A stretch of DNA of 27,084 nucleotides from Bacillota bacterium (GCA_023412845.1 JAEZRH010000030.1:1-27084), one strand, 5' to 3'; positions 1 to 7,495 are shown, numbered from the stretch's first letter. The notes: generated by a model from the sequence alone, not told the origin. Translations and numbers: made by a program.

Positions 1-1830
1 GAAAAGGAACGAGCCGATCGGGCGGTTCGGGTCCTGGATACCGGCCCGCGAACGGAGGATCGCCTCAGAAACCTTCTTCACGGCCTCGTCCTGCCCCACG
101 ACGCGTTCGTGCAGGATGTCGGGCAGACGGAGCAGCTTCTCGCGTTCGCTTTCCATCAGGCGGGAAACGGGGATGCCCGTCCAGCGGCCGACGATCTTCG
201 CAATCTCTTCTTCCGTCACCCTGTCGTGCAGCAGGGAGTCGGAGGTCTGCGCCTTTTCGGCGATTTCCTCTTCGGCCTTCAGCTGTTTCTGCAGGTCGGG
301 CAGCCTGCCGTATTTCAGTTCGGCGGCTTTGTTCAGGTCGTAGACGCGCTCCGCCTTTTCAATCTCCGAATTGACGTTTTCGATCTCTTCACGCAGTTTT
401 CTGACCTTGCCGATCGCGTTTTTCTCGTTTTCCCATTTGGCCTTCATTTCCCTGAACTGAGCACGCTCGTCGGCGAGCTGCTTCTGGATTTTTTTCAGGT
501 GCTCCTGCGCGAGGGTGTCCGCGTCCTTTTTGACGGCGGCTTCCTCGATCTCGTGCTGCATGATCTTGCGCGAAATCTCGTCGAGCTCCGTGGGCATTGA
601 GTCGATCTCCGTGCGGACCATCGCGCAGGCCTCGTCCACAAGGTCGATGGCCTTGTCGGGCAGGAAGCGGTCGGAGATGTACCGGTTGCTCAGCACGGCC
701 GCGGAAATCAGCGCCTGGTCCTGGATCTTGACCCCGTGGAACACCTCGTAGCGCTCTTTCAGGCCGCGCAGAATGGCGATGGTGTCCTCGACGGAGGGCT
801 CCTCTACCATAACGGGCTGGAAGCGGCGCTCCAGCGCGGCGTCCTTTTCAATGTACTGGCGGTATTCGTTCAGCGTGGTCGCGCCGATGCAGTGCAGCTC
901 CCCGCGCGCCAGCATGGGCTTTAAAAGGTTGCCGGCGTCCATGCTGCCCTCGGTTTTGCCCGCTCCCACGATGGTGTGGAGCTCGTCGATGAACAGGATG
1001 ATGCGGCCTTCGCTCTTTTTGACTTCGTTCAGCACCGCCTTGAAGCGCTCCTCGAACTCGCCGCGGTATTTGGCTCCGGCGACGAGCGCGCCCATGTCCA
1101 GCGAGAAGACCTTGCGGTCCTTGAGGCTGTTCGGAACGTCGCCCCGCACGATGCGTTCGGCGAGGCCTTCGGCAATGGCGGTTTTGCCAACGCCCGGCTC
1201 GCCGATCAGGACCGGGTTGTTCTTTGTTTTGCGCGACAGGATCAGGATCACGTTGCGGATCTCGTCGTCGCGGCCGATGACGGGGTCCAGCTTGTGGTTC
1301 TTCGCGAGCTCCACAAGATCCTGGCCATATTTTGAGAGAGCGTCGTAGGTCTCCTCCGGGCTGTCGCTCGTCACGCGGGTGTTCCCGCGGACGGAGGAAA
1401 GCGCGCCCAGAAATTTATTTTTGGTGATCCCGAAACGATTGAAAACGCCGCGCATGGCGTCGTTCGGCTTGTCGATCATGGCAAGCATGATATGTTCGAC
1501 CGAGACGTATTCGTCCTTCATGCGGGAAGCTTCCCGCTGCGCGGCCACGAGCACGGCATCCACGTCGGCGGAGATGTAGATTTTGCCCGGCTCCCGGCCC
1601 GGGCCCGTTACGCCGGGAATCTTTTTGATCTGCCGTTCGGTTTCGTCCAGAACGGCCTGCGGGTCGGCGCCCATCTTTTTCAGAAGCTGCGGGATCAGCC
1701 CGTTCTCCTGCCGCAGAAGGGCGGCGGCCAGATGCTCCTGCCCGATCTGCATATTGTTGTTTTCAAGCGCGTAAGACTGCGCGTTTTGGAGCGCTTCCAG
1801 CGTCTTTTGCGTAAAATTCTGTGTGTCCAT
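1..1830 (-). CDS. clpB: ATP-dependent chaperone ClpB, N-terminal 610 residues (3' end outside window)
   Basis: Hsp100 disaggregase that rescues aggregated proteins with DnaK; cytoplasmic hexamer. The visible part begins MDTQNFTQKTLEALQ, a typical ClpB N-domain start. It then has the first AAA+ module with Walker A GEPGVGKT at residues 210-217, followed by the long coiled middle domain. It runs off the window at SRAGIQDPNRPIGSFLF, just before the Walker A of the second AAA+ module. The middle domain separates ClpB from ClpC/ClpA. The ATG at 1828-1830 has AGGAGG 9 bases upstream. It lies 26 bp downstream of an RHH-protein gene on the same strand, so the two are probably co-transcribed. No CIRCE element or full CtsR operator was seen upstream. 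The visible reading frame is intact. Confidence 0.96.
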   Translation of the reverse strand, partial: MDTQNFTQKTLEALQNAQSYALENNNMQIGQEHLAAALLRQENGLIPQLLKKMGADPQAVLDETERQIKKIPGVTGPGREPGKIYISADVDAVLVAAQREASRMKDEYVSVEHIMLAMIDKPNDAMRGVFNRFGITKNKFLGALSSVRGNTRVTSDSPEETYDALSKYGQDLVELAKNHKLDPVIGRDDEIRNVILILSRKTKNNPVLIGEPGVGKTAIAEGLAERIVRGDVPNSLKDRKVFSLDMGALVAGAKYRGEFEERFKAVLNEVKKSEGRIILFIDELHTIVGAGKTEGSMDAGNLLKPMLARGELHCIGATTLNEYRQYIEKDAALERRFQPVMVEEPSVEDTIAILRGLKERYEVFHGVKIQDQALISAAVLSNRYISDRFLPDKAIDLVDEACAMVRTEIDSMPTELDEISRKIMQHEIEEAAVKKDADTLAQEHLKKIQKQLADERAQFREMKAKWENEKNAIGKVRKLREEIENVNSEIEKAERVYDLNKAAELKYGRLPDLQKQLKAEEEIAEKAQTSDSLLHDRVTEEEIAKIVGRWTGIPVSRLMESEREKLLRLPDILHERVVGQDEAVKKVSEAILRSRAGIQDPNRPIGSFLF

Positions 1831-1856
1831 AAGCATAACCTCCTAAGGGTGCTCCT

Positions 1857-2522
1857 TTAAAGGATTGCGGCGTTCTTCAGATGATTCCTGTAACTGAATT
1901 CCAGACGCCGCTCCGCCTCGTCCGGGTCTTCCAGCTCGGCAAAATAGGTTTTCATGTCGGAATCAAATTCCCGGATATACTCCAGAATGGCCTGCGCGAT
2001 CTTCTGGGGCGAATCGCTCTCCCTGCTTTTTGGGAGCCGCAGGCGCCGTATGCAGCGCCCGGGCTGAATTTCGCACGGTACGGTTCCCCCCGGAAAATAC
2101 TGGCCGATCCACTGGTTTTCCATCCTGTTCCAAAGCTGAAAATACCCACAGGTCAGGCGCAGGAGGTCTTCGTTCTGCGTACGGACAGAGATCCTGAGCT
2201 CGCCCATATAAGGCCCGCTTTGCCGGTACAGCTCCAGAACATACCGCACCGTCGGACGGTATCGGTAATGTAAAGCACTGCGGACAGAGACCATTGTGTC
2301 GCTCGGCTGGTCGCGGAACTGAAAGCCGTCCAGACCGGAAAAAAGCTTTTCCATGTCGCTGAAGATATCCCTGATCCGGCTTTCCGGGGTAGAAAAAGAA
2401 AGGTATTCGGCCAGGATCTGGTTGATCAGGTTGCTGCGGCTGGTGCTGCGCTCGTAGGCCAGCTTGTCGACGGCATCGACCAGTTCGTCCAGCAGCACAA
2501 GACTGTAAACATTTTTCTCCAC
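1857..2522 (-). CDS. Ribbon-helix-helix (CopG-like) domain protein upstream of clpB
   Basis: A 221-aa protein of unknown function. Residues 4-42 look like a ribbon-helix-helix DNA-binding fold: a short strand (VYSLVLLD), a helix (ELVDAVDKLAYE), then the TSRSNLINQILAEYL helix with the usual SRS/NLI turn. The remaining ~175 residues are mixed, with acidic and aromatic patches, and I recognise no family in them. The start is GTG at 2520-2522 with GAGGTGAT six bases upstream. The gene sits directly before clpB, 26 bp away on the same strand, behind a good sigma-A-type promoter. An RHH protein is usually a repressor, so autoregulation of the clpB unit is possible, but this is inference. The large C-terminal part is more than a simple CopG repressor needs and may be a sensor domain. 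Confidence 0.8.
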   Translation of the reverse strand: MEKNVYSLVLLDELVDAVDKLAYERSTSRSNLINQILAEYLSFSTPESRIRDIFSDMEKLFSGLDGFQFRDQPSDTMVSVRSALHYRYRPTVRYVLELYRQSGPYMGELRISVRTQNEDLLRLTCGYFQLWNRMENQWIGQYFPGGTVPCEIQPGRCIRRLRLPKSRESDSPQKIAQAILEYIREFDSDMKTYFAELEDPDEAERRLEFSYRNHLKNAAIL

Positions 2523-2554
2523 CGGTGATCACCTCGGATGCGTTTCTTGAATTA

Positions 2555-2582
2555 AGTATAATACAATAATATAATTTGTCAA
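2555..2582 (-). promoter_or_regulatory. Sigma-A-type promoter for the RHH gene-clpB unit
   Basis: Read on the minus strand there is a perfect -35 TTGACA (2577-2582) and a -10 TATACT (2555-2560) separated by 16 bp. It lies about 33 bp upstream of the GTG start of the RHH gene, in a very AT-rich stretch. It resembles a housekeeping promoter and not a heat-shock sigma promoter. Confidence 0.75.
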
Positions 2583-2929
2583 TACAGTTATATAATAACG
2601 ATCTAAAATTATTATGATAAATAAAATTCATTTTTAGAATTATTCTATCAGAAACCAGGATTTGTTCCCGATTTTCAGATCTTTTATAAAAAACTGGGAA
2701 ATGTGACAGGACTCTGTAAGATATTACATTATTTTTAAAATCGGGAATCAAAAGAATCGGTGACATGGTATTATAGATGAATAAATGAATTATCTTTTGG
2801 CAGGCTGTCTGCGGGGATCCCGCGAAAAAATAGAATATTTCGTTTTTTCGTGAAAATTATCCGGCGCGAACGGTTTTTCTATCCGTCCACGCCGGATCAG
2901 AGATTTTATTGCCGTGTCCCGCCGGGAAA
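2583..2929. other. AT-rich intergenic stretch without a convincing gene
   Basis: With the RHH gene promoter this gap spans about 400 bp. No reading frame with a plausible ribosome binding site was found on either strand. Positions 2583-2790 are strikingly AT-rich compared with the GC-rich surroundings. It contains GCGGG-GAT-CCCGC near 2811-2823, a perfect 8-bp inverted repeat CGAAAAAA/TTTTTTCG at 2823-2830/2843-2850, and the hairpin at 2859-2897 listed separately. Confidence 0.5.
2859..2897 (-). terminator. Hairpin terminator after the 57-aa gene
   Basis: ATCCGGCGCGAACGG (2859-2873) pairs with CCGTCCACGCCGGAT (2883-2897), 15 positions with two non-Watson-Crick pairs and a 9-nt loop. On the minus strand it is followed by AATTTT. 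It lies 33 bp beyond the stop of the 57-aa gene. The short U-tract makes it a moderate terminator. Confidence 0.6.
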
Positions 2930-3103
2930 TTACTCGTCGTCACGCGTCAGGTTTTCTGCGTAATCGCGCAGGCTCGCAATCGAATTCACGCTTTGGGCGC
3001 GTTGTCTGACAGACTCCTTTACATAGCCGGGCAGACAGTCAAAGTACTGTCTGGCCTCCTGGTCGCCCTCAATCAGACTGTATAAATCTTCATAATGTTG
3101 CAT
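2930..3103 (-). CDS. Conserved-looking 57-aa protein of unknown function
   Basis: A 57-residue protein starting MQHYEDLYSLIEGDQEAR and ending SLRDYAENLTRDDE. It is acidic and probably all-helical, with a central YFDCLPGYVKESVRQR segment. Small clostridial proteins with the pattern YFxxLPxYV...R...VNS..SL..YAE are familiar to me, but I know no function for them. The ATG at 3101-3103 is preceded by AAAGGAGG with a 6-nt spacer, a near-perfect ribosome binding site. The gene has its own downstream hairpin. It is divergent from the HD-GYP-like gene at 3293, with 189 bp between the starts. It has no membrane segment or signal peptide. Confidence 0.8.
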   Translation of the reverse strand: MQHYEDLYSLIEGDQEARQYFDCLPGYVKESVRQRAQSVNSIASLRDYAENLTRDDE

Positions 3104-3292
3104 AATTATCCTCCTTTAGTACGGTTTCAGGAAATTTTTCATAAGCAAAAGTCAAAAAAGATAAGTCTGCAACTGTTTTCCCGGTTTTATGGAAAAATAT
3201 ACATGGAAAAAGTTATATAATAGCTTGAGCGGCTGCTTTCGGCGCATGCGGCTTCCGGCAGTCGGATTATCTTAAGTGTAAAGTGTTGTGAT

Positions 3293-4489
3293 ATGATGCT
3301 GTTCAATGTCAATGAACTGCTTATTTCTTTATCCTGGACCCTCGATGTCGCCGAAAAGAACATGCTGAAAGCCAATTCAAACCACGGTATGCGCGTGGCT
3401 TATATCTGCGCCCGCATCGCGCAGGCGTTCGACCTGCCCCTCAAGCAGCGTTTCGACCTCGTTTCCTATGCGCTTCTGCACGACAACGGTGTCATGGCTT
3501 CCGTCAGGAAGAAACATAATCTGGATCAAACCGTCAAATTTTCCGCCGAAACGGACGCCGACCACTGTGTCGAAGGGGAAAAGAACATTTCGGCGTTCCC
3601 GTTCCTCAGCAAGAGGGAAAACGTCATTCTTTACCACCACGAGCATTATGACGGCAGCGGATTTTTCGGGATCTGCGGTGAAAATATCCCGCAGTTTTCA
3701 AGGATCATCTTTCTGGCCGATTATATTGCCGTGCGGTTCTCCCAGGGCTGGGGCAGCGACGAGATTATTGACGCCGTTAAGCGGGATTCCAGCTACTTCG
3801 ATCCGGCGCTGCGCGACTCGGTGCTCGAACTGAGCCACCATATTGAATTCTGGCTCGGTATGGACGACCAGTTCGTACAGAATACGCTCATGAGCATGCT
3901 TCCGCAGACGAACCGCGTGATGGACTACAGACAGGTGCGCGGCATATCTCAGATTTTCAGCCGCATCATCGACGACAAGTCTCCGTTCACGGGTTCGCAC
4001 TCCCGCGGAATCAGCGAAAAGGTCGGTTTTATCTGCCAGTATTATGAGTTTGACGAAAAGATGTACTGGAAGATGCGCATCGCCGCCGACCTGCACGACC
4101 TCGGCAAGCTCGCGGTCCCGAATACCATTCTCGACAAGCCGGGCAAGCTCAGCCGTCAGGAGTTCCAAGTGATCCAGTCCCACCCGTTTTATACCCGCAA
4201 GATCCTCAGCATGATCAACGGGTTTGAGGAAATCACCGAATGGGCGTCGAACCACCACGAAAAGCTGAACGGTTCCGGTTATCCTTACGGGCGGGGCGCC
4301 GATCAGCTCGACTTCAATTCCCGCATTCTGGCCTGTGTGGATATTTATCAGGCCCTGACGGAGGACAGGCCCTACCGAAAAGGGATGAACCACAGCGAAG
4401 CCATTAAAATTCTGTATAATATGGCAAAAGACGGCCTGATCGAGGAATCCGTTACGGAAGACATGGATTCGATTTTCCGCGACGCCTGA
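3293..4489 (+). CDS. Tandem HD-GYP-like domain protein (putative phosphodiesterase/signalling)
   Basis: A 398-aa cytoplasmic protein made of two HD-GYP-like metal-dependent phosphohydrolase domains and nothing else. The C-terminal domain has H236, H268-D269 (LHDLGK), H297, H321-H322-E323, GSGYP at 327-331 and D350 (CVDIYQALTEDRPYR). These are the standard HD-GYP ligands and motif, with DG replaced by NG just before GSGYP. The N-terminal domain keeps H31, H63-D64 (LHDNG), H91, H115-H116-E117, DGSG and D143, but GYP reads GFF. HD-GYP proteins often hydrolyse cyclic di-GMP or related dinucleotides; the substrate here is unknown. There is no receiver or membrane part, so input must come through partners or ligand. 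The start is the first of two adjacent ATGs and its ribosome binding site is weak. Stand-alone gene with its own terminator. Confidence 0.88.
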   Translation: MMLFNVNELLISLSWTLDVAEKNMLKANSNHGMRVAYICARIAQAFDLPLKQRFDLVSYALLHDNGVMASVRKKHNLDQTVKFSAETDADHCVEGEKNISAFPFLSKRENVILYHHEHYDGSGFFGICGENIPQFSRIIFLADYIAVRFSQGWGSDEIIDAVKRDSSYFDPALRDSVLELSHHIEFWLGMDDQFVQNTLMSMLPQTNRVMDYRQVRGISQIFSRIIDDKSPFTGSHSRGISEKVGFICQYYEFDEKMYWKMRIAADLHDLGKLAVPNTILDKPGKLSRQEFQVIQSHPFYTRKILSMINGFEEITEWASNHHEKLNGSGYPYGRGADQLDFNSRILACVDIYQALTEDRPYRKGMNHSEAIKILYNMAKDGLIEESVTEDMDSIFRDA

Positions 4490-4504
4490 AGCGCTGAAAA
4501 GCCG

Positions 4505-4532
4505 GACGGGGGGGGGGCGGCCCCGTCTTTTC
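4505..4532 (+). terminator. Rho-independent terminator after the HD-GYP-like gene
   Basis: GACGGGG (4505-4511) pairs with CCCCGTC (4521-4527) and is followed by TTTTCT. It sits 16 bp after the stop codon and between two convergent genes. The left arm runs into a tract of ten G (4508-4517). Confidence 0.8.
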
Positions 4533-4540
4533 TCATGCTC

Positions 4541-4753
4541 TTACAGCTTGAATTCGTCGGGGTCGTGCTTTTTGAGCGACGGCAGCCGCGACGGCGCGCG
4601 CAGAAGGGGATCGTAGGCAAAGTCGGCGCATGGTCCGGGGCTGTGCCCGAGTTCGCAGGAATCCCCCGCCCCGTCGCCGGAAAAATGGGCGCAGTATTTG
4701 CAGTCCGGCGCAATTGAGCTTCCAAACAGCGGCTTTTTCTTTTTCCCAAACAT
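4541..4753 (-). CDS. Small four-cysteine protein, function unknown
   Basis: A 70-aa protein starting MFGKKKKPLFGSSIAPDCKYC. Four cysteines at C18, C21, C33 and C42 (CxxC, then C, then GPCADFAYDPLLR) look like a small zinc- or metal-binding knuckle, flanked by a basic N-terminus and a charged tail. I believe similar proteins occur widely in Ruminococcaceae, but I know no function. The ATG at 4751-4753 has AAGGAG upstream with a 9-nt spacer. The gene follows ylbJ on the same strand, 48 bp away, so it may be co-transcribed with it or use the TATAAT-like sequence in the gap. It converges on the HD-GYP-like gene. The metal-binding role is inference. Confidence 0.75.
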   Translation of the reverse strand: MFGKKKKPLFGSSIAPDCKYCAHFSGDGAGDSCELGHSPGPCADFAYDPLLRAPSRLPSLKKHDPDEFKL

Positions 4754-4801
4754 TTCGGCATGCTCCTTGAGAATCTCTAAATCTTTTTCTCAATTATAAC
4801 A

Positions 4802-5866
4802 TTATTTTTTTTTCATATCCAGCTTTTGTTCGGGAGCGTTCATCAAAAGCGCGGCGAGCAGCATGACCAGCGCGACCGCGGCCGGAACGGAATCGGCCAG
4901 ACCGCCGGAGACGGGCCCGGTTACGTTGGAGAAAACCTCGGCGCTCTCCGGGAACAGCGCGGTGATCCCCCAGCAGACCGCCGCGGCGATGACCCCCTGC
5001 AAAAGGCGGCACAGTTCAAAACGGGTTTTGCCGAGCTGCAGCTTTCCCGCACAGGCGAGCACCTGAAAGTGGACGCAGACCCCGCCCCAGCCCAGAGCGA
5101 GCGAGAACACCCAGAGCGGCGCCCGCAGTTTGGAAAGGTCGGAACAGCCGCCGGTCACCTCCGTCAGGGCTGAGACCGCGGCCGCCGGCACCGGCGCGGT
5201 CACGAACATGCGCACGAGCGACATCAGGACCGCGAACAGGATGACGAAGCAGCACATCATCAAGGTGGAATACGCGGCGTCGGAGGCGGAGTCGATCAGG
5301 GCCTGAGCCGTTCCGGCGCTTTTGGCCGCCGGCCTGTTCCCACGGGCGGAGTTTTCGTTTCTGCCGAAAACGAGCCCGGTCAGCATCCCCATGAGAAGGA
5401 AAGACGCCGTCTGCGCCGCGAACAGGATAGCGCCGGCGGTCGGATTTTTCAGAAACCCGACGCCCACCGCGGTAATGACGAACGACGGCCCGGAGTTTAC
5501 GCAGAAATACAGCATCCGTTCCGCCTGGGCCGCGGTTACGGCGCCGGATTCATACAGCGCCGCGACGGAGCGTGCCCCGGCGGGGTATCCGCCGATCAGC
5601 CCCATGAGGGCGGAGGCCGCCGCGCTGCCCGGCAGGCGGAACAGTGCGCGGGTCGGTTTCTCGAGGAACCGGCCGATCTTTTCCGAGAGGCCGCTCTTCA
5701 CCACAAATACGGAAAGGACCATAAATGGGTACAGCGACGGGATCAGGATATTCATTGAATAGTTCAAGCCGTTTTTTGCTCCCAGCGATGCCTGCGCGGG
5801 GAACACGAGAAGGGCGCAGGCGGCCGCCAGGACCGCCGCAAGAAGCGAACCGGTCCTGATTTTCAT
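4802..5866 (-). CDS. ylbJ: Sporulation integral membrane protein YlbJ
   Basis: A 354-aa polytopic membrane protein of the YlbJ family, which carries a nucleoside-recognition (Gate) domain and in Bacillus is a mother-cell protein needed for spore cortex formation. Visible hallmarks are an N-terminal membrane segment (SLLAAVLAAACALLVFPAQA), the block NILIPSLYPFMVLSVFV, the glycine-rich MGLIGGYPAGARSVAALYESG, and YFCVNSGPSFVITAVGVGFL, followed by several more hydrophobic segments. The chosen ATG (5864-5866, MKIRTGS) is preceded by GGGGTGA and gives the family's usual N-terminus; in-frame codons further upstream would add an unlikely basic extension. It is divergent from yqfC-yqfD, another sporulation pair, which makes this a small sporulation locus. 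Confidence 0.9.
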   Translation of the reverse strand: MKIRTGSLLAAVLAAACALLVFPAQASLGAKNGLNYSMNILIPSLYPFMVLSVFVVKSGLSEKIGRFLEKPTRALFRLPGSAAASALMGLIGGYPAGARSVAALYESGAVTAAQAERMLYFCVNSGPSFVITAVGVGFLKNPTAGAILFAAQTASFLLMGMLTGLVFGRNENSARGNRPAAKSAGTAQALIDSASDAAYSTLMMCCFVILFAVLMSLVRMFVTAPVPAAAVSALTEVTGGCSDLSKLRAPLWVFSLALGWGGVCVHFQVLACAGKLQLGKTRFELCRLLQGVIAAAVCWGITALFPESAEVFSNVTGPVSGGLADSVPAAVALVMLLAALLMNAPEQKLDMKKK

Positions 5867-5905
5867 TTCATCACCCCGTTCCGTCATGTATATGCGCCCG
5901 TGCGG

Positions 5906-5932
5906 ATATTTACGTCTCCGTCCGCATAGCAT
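5906..5932 (+). promoter_or_regulatory. Candidate sigma-E (mother-cell) promoter for yqfC-yqfD
   Basis: ATATT at 5906-5910 and CATAGCAT at 5925-5932 with 14 bp between them resemble the sigma-E consensus (ATATT and CATAnnnT). The pair lies 26 bp before the yqfC start. In B. subtilis yqfD expression depends on sigma-E. This is a by-eye match only. Confidence 0.4.
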
Positions 5933-5957
5933 TTAACCGAGATCGTGGAAGGTGGGG

Positions 5958-6212
5958 ATGAACTTGCGCAAGCGAGGGGATCCGTTCGGCTTGTCGGAGC
6001 TGAATCTGCAGGGGCATATGGAGATAAACGGGAACCGGGAAGCAGTTGTGGAAGGCTGTAGCGGCGTGCTTGAGTACAACAGCCAGGTGGTCCGCGTCGT
6101 CACGCGCGGGAAGACCGTGCGCTTCACGGGCCGTGGCCTCACCATCCGCTCCCTGACGGCCGACGCGCTCGTCGTCGCCGGATTCATCACTTCCATAGAA
6201 TTCCTGAACTGA
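5958..6212 (+). CDS. yqfC: Sporulation protein YqfC
   Basis: An 84-aa protein of the YqfC/YabP family of spore-formation proteins. The sequence has the family layout LNLQGHMEINGNREAVVEGC, then GVLEYNSQVVRVVTRGKTVR, then a C-terminal region ending in VVAGFITSIEFLN. The ATG at 5958 is preceded by GGAAGGTGGGG; a GTG at 5952 would be too close to the ribosome binding site. It is followed 11 bp later by yqfD, its constant partner. In Bacillus the pair is transcribed in the mother cell; YqfC's molecular job is unknown. A candidate sigma-E promoter lies just upstream. Confidence 0.9.
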   Translation: MNLRKRGDPFGLSELNLQGHMEINGNREAVVEGCSGVLEYNSQVVRVVTRGKTVRFTGRGLTIRSLTADALVVAGFITSIEFLN

Positions 6213-6223
6213 GGCGTGTCGCT

Positions 6224-7399
6224 ATGCTGTCATTGAATCTGACCCGGTGGCTGATCGGTTACGCCCGGTTCTCCGTTATCGGAGGCAGCCCGGAGCGTTT
6301 TTTCAGCCTGAGCGCCCGCTCCGGCGCCTATTTGTGGGATATCACCGGCGCGCCCGACGGCGGCGCCTGTGTTGCGGCGCGCCGCTACCGGTATCTGCGG
6401 AGAAACGCGCGCCGGAGCGGCTGCAGGCTGCGCGTGCGCGAACGGCACGGCCTGCCGTTCATCCTGGCGAGGACAAAACACCATCCGGGGCTGTGGGCCG
6501 GCTCCGCGGCGTTTTTCGCCGTCCTGTATGTTTTGTCCATGCAGGTTTGGTGCGTCCAGATCACGGGCTGCGAGACCGTATCTCCCTCGCAGATCGAGAC
6601 CGCGCTTGCCGCGGGGGGACTTTCGCAGGGCGTCTGGAAACGGAACGTCGCGCCGGAGAAGCTGGCGCAGCAGATACTGCTCCAGTTCCCGCAGCTCCGG
6701 TGGATGAGCATCAATACCCACGGTTGCGTCGCGCAGGTTGAAGTCCGGGAAAAAACGGAAAAACCGCAGATTACCAACCAGAAGACCGCCTGCAACATCA
6801 AGGCTTCCACGACCGGGCAGATCATTTCCATGCACGTGTACGCCGGCACGCCCGCGGTCCGGAAGGGCGACGCGGTCGTCGAGGGGCAGCTGCTCGTCAG
6901 CGGCGTCGTGACGGATCAGGCGGGCGGCAGCACGCTGCTCCACTCTTCGGCGGAGATCATGGCGGAGACCGTGCGGAACGTGACGGTCAAGGTCGGCCTG
7001 AACCGGCGGAAATATGAGCCGACCGGCCGCGCGGTCGTCCGGCGCAACCTCGACCTTCTGGGAGCGACGATCCCCATTACGCTCAGCACGCAGCCAAAGG
7101 GAAATTATGAAATGTCGTGCGAAAAAGCGGATGTCAGTCTTTTCGGCACCATGCTCCCGGTCTGTATTTACTCCGAGCGCTGGGAGGAGATGCGGCCGGT
7201 CGATTTCGTGCTCACGCGCGAACAGGCCCTTGCCCTCGCAAAGGAAGAGGTGCAGAAGCAGGTCCTTGCGCAGATGCAATCCGGCTCCATCCTGTCGGAA
7301 ACGGCCAACGAAAAGTGGAGCGACGGAATGCTTGTCTGTTCCGCGACGCTTACCTGCCGGGAAAATATAGCGCAGGAGTCGGAAATATTCATAAAATAG
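6224..7399 (+). CDS. yqfD: Sporulation protein YqfD
   Basis: A 391-aa membrane-anchored sporulation protein of the YqfD family, related to stage IV sporulation proteins. The N-terminus contains the family signature IGGSPERFFSLSARSGAYLWDI. A single strong membrane segment follows (GSAAFFAVLYVLSMQVWCVQI, roughly residues 92-113), with a long exported or intermembrane domain after it that includes a BON/POTRA-like stretch (VSPSQIETALAAGGLSQGVW) and the pattern ISMHVYAGTPAVRKGDAVVEGQ. The start ATG at 6224 has a weak GGCGTG ribosome binding site, suggesting translational coupling to yqfC. Mother-cell expression is expected from the family. The reading frame is intact. Confidence 0.93.
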   Translation: MLSLNLTRWLIGYARFSVIGGSPERFFSLSARSGAYLWDITGAPDGGACVAARRYRYLRRNARRSGCRLRVRERHGLPFILARTKHHPGLWAGSAAFFAVLYVLSMQVWCVQITGCETVSPSQIETALAAGGLSQGVWKRNVAPEKLAQQILLQFPQLRWMSINTHGCVAQVEVREKTEKPQITNQKTACNIKASTTGQIISMHVYAGTPAVRKGDAVVEGQLLVSGVVTDQAGGSTLLHSSAEIMAETVRNVTVKVGLNRRKYEPTGRAVVRRNLDLLGATIPITLSTQPKGNYEMSCEKADVSLFGTMLPVCIYSERWEEMRPVDFVLTREQALALAKEEVQKQVLAQMQSGSILSETANEKWSDGMLVCSATLTCRENIAQESEIFIK

Positions 7400-7411
7400 C
7401 AATATTTTTTT
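7383..7411 (+). terminator. Weak AT-only hairpin with T-run at the end of yqfD
   Basis: AAATATT (7383-7389) pairs perfectly with AATATTT (7401-7407), loop of 11 nt, and is followed by more T. It overlaps the yqfD stop codon. The all-AT stem makes it a weak terminator at best. Confidence 0.35.
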
Positions 7412-7423
7412 GTTTATAATATA

Positions 7424-7452
7424 ATGACTAAATTCTCAAGACGTGCTATAAT
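7424..7452 (+). promoter_or_regulatory. Candidate promoter for phoH-ybeY-dgkA-era
   Basis: A perfect -10 TATAAT (7447-7452) lies 17 bp after ATGACT (7424-7429), a weak -35. It is 43 bp upstream of phoH in an AT-rich gap. It would separate housekeeping expression of phoH and downstream genes from the sporulation genes. A hairpin GCCT/AGGC flanked by TATAAT/ATTATA overlaps the -10 and the initial transcript. Confidence 0.55.
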
Positions 7453-7495
7453 AAAATAGCCTTTTCGCGAGGCATTATAAAATTCAGGTGATGCA

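Noticed and set aside
1963..2766. A 267-codon minus-strand frame overlapping the RHH gene and its promoter region
   Set aside because: Its upper part runs through the AT-rich promoter gap and the lower part is a shifted frame of the RHH gene; the RHH frame has the ribosome binding site and a recognisable fold.
3145..3165. CtsR-like half site (AGTCAAA followed by AGATAAG) on the plus strand
   Set aside because: Only one half of the direct repeat matches, and it lies between two genes unrelated to heat shock and far from the clpB promoter.
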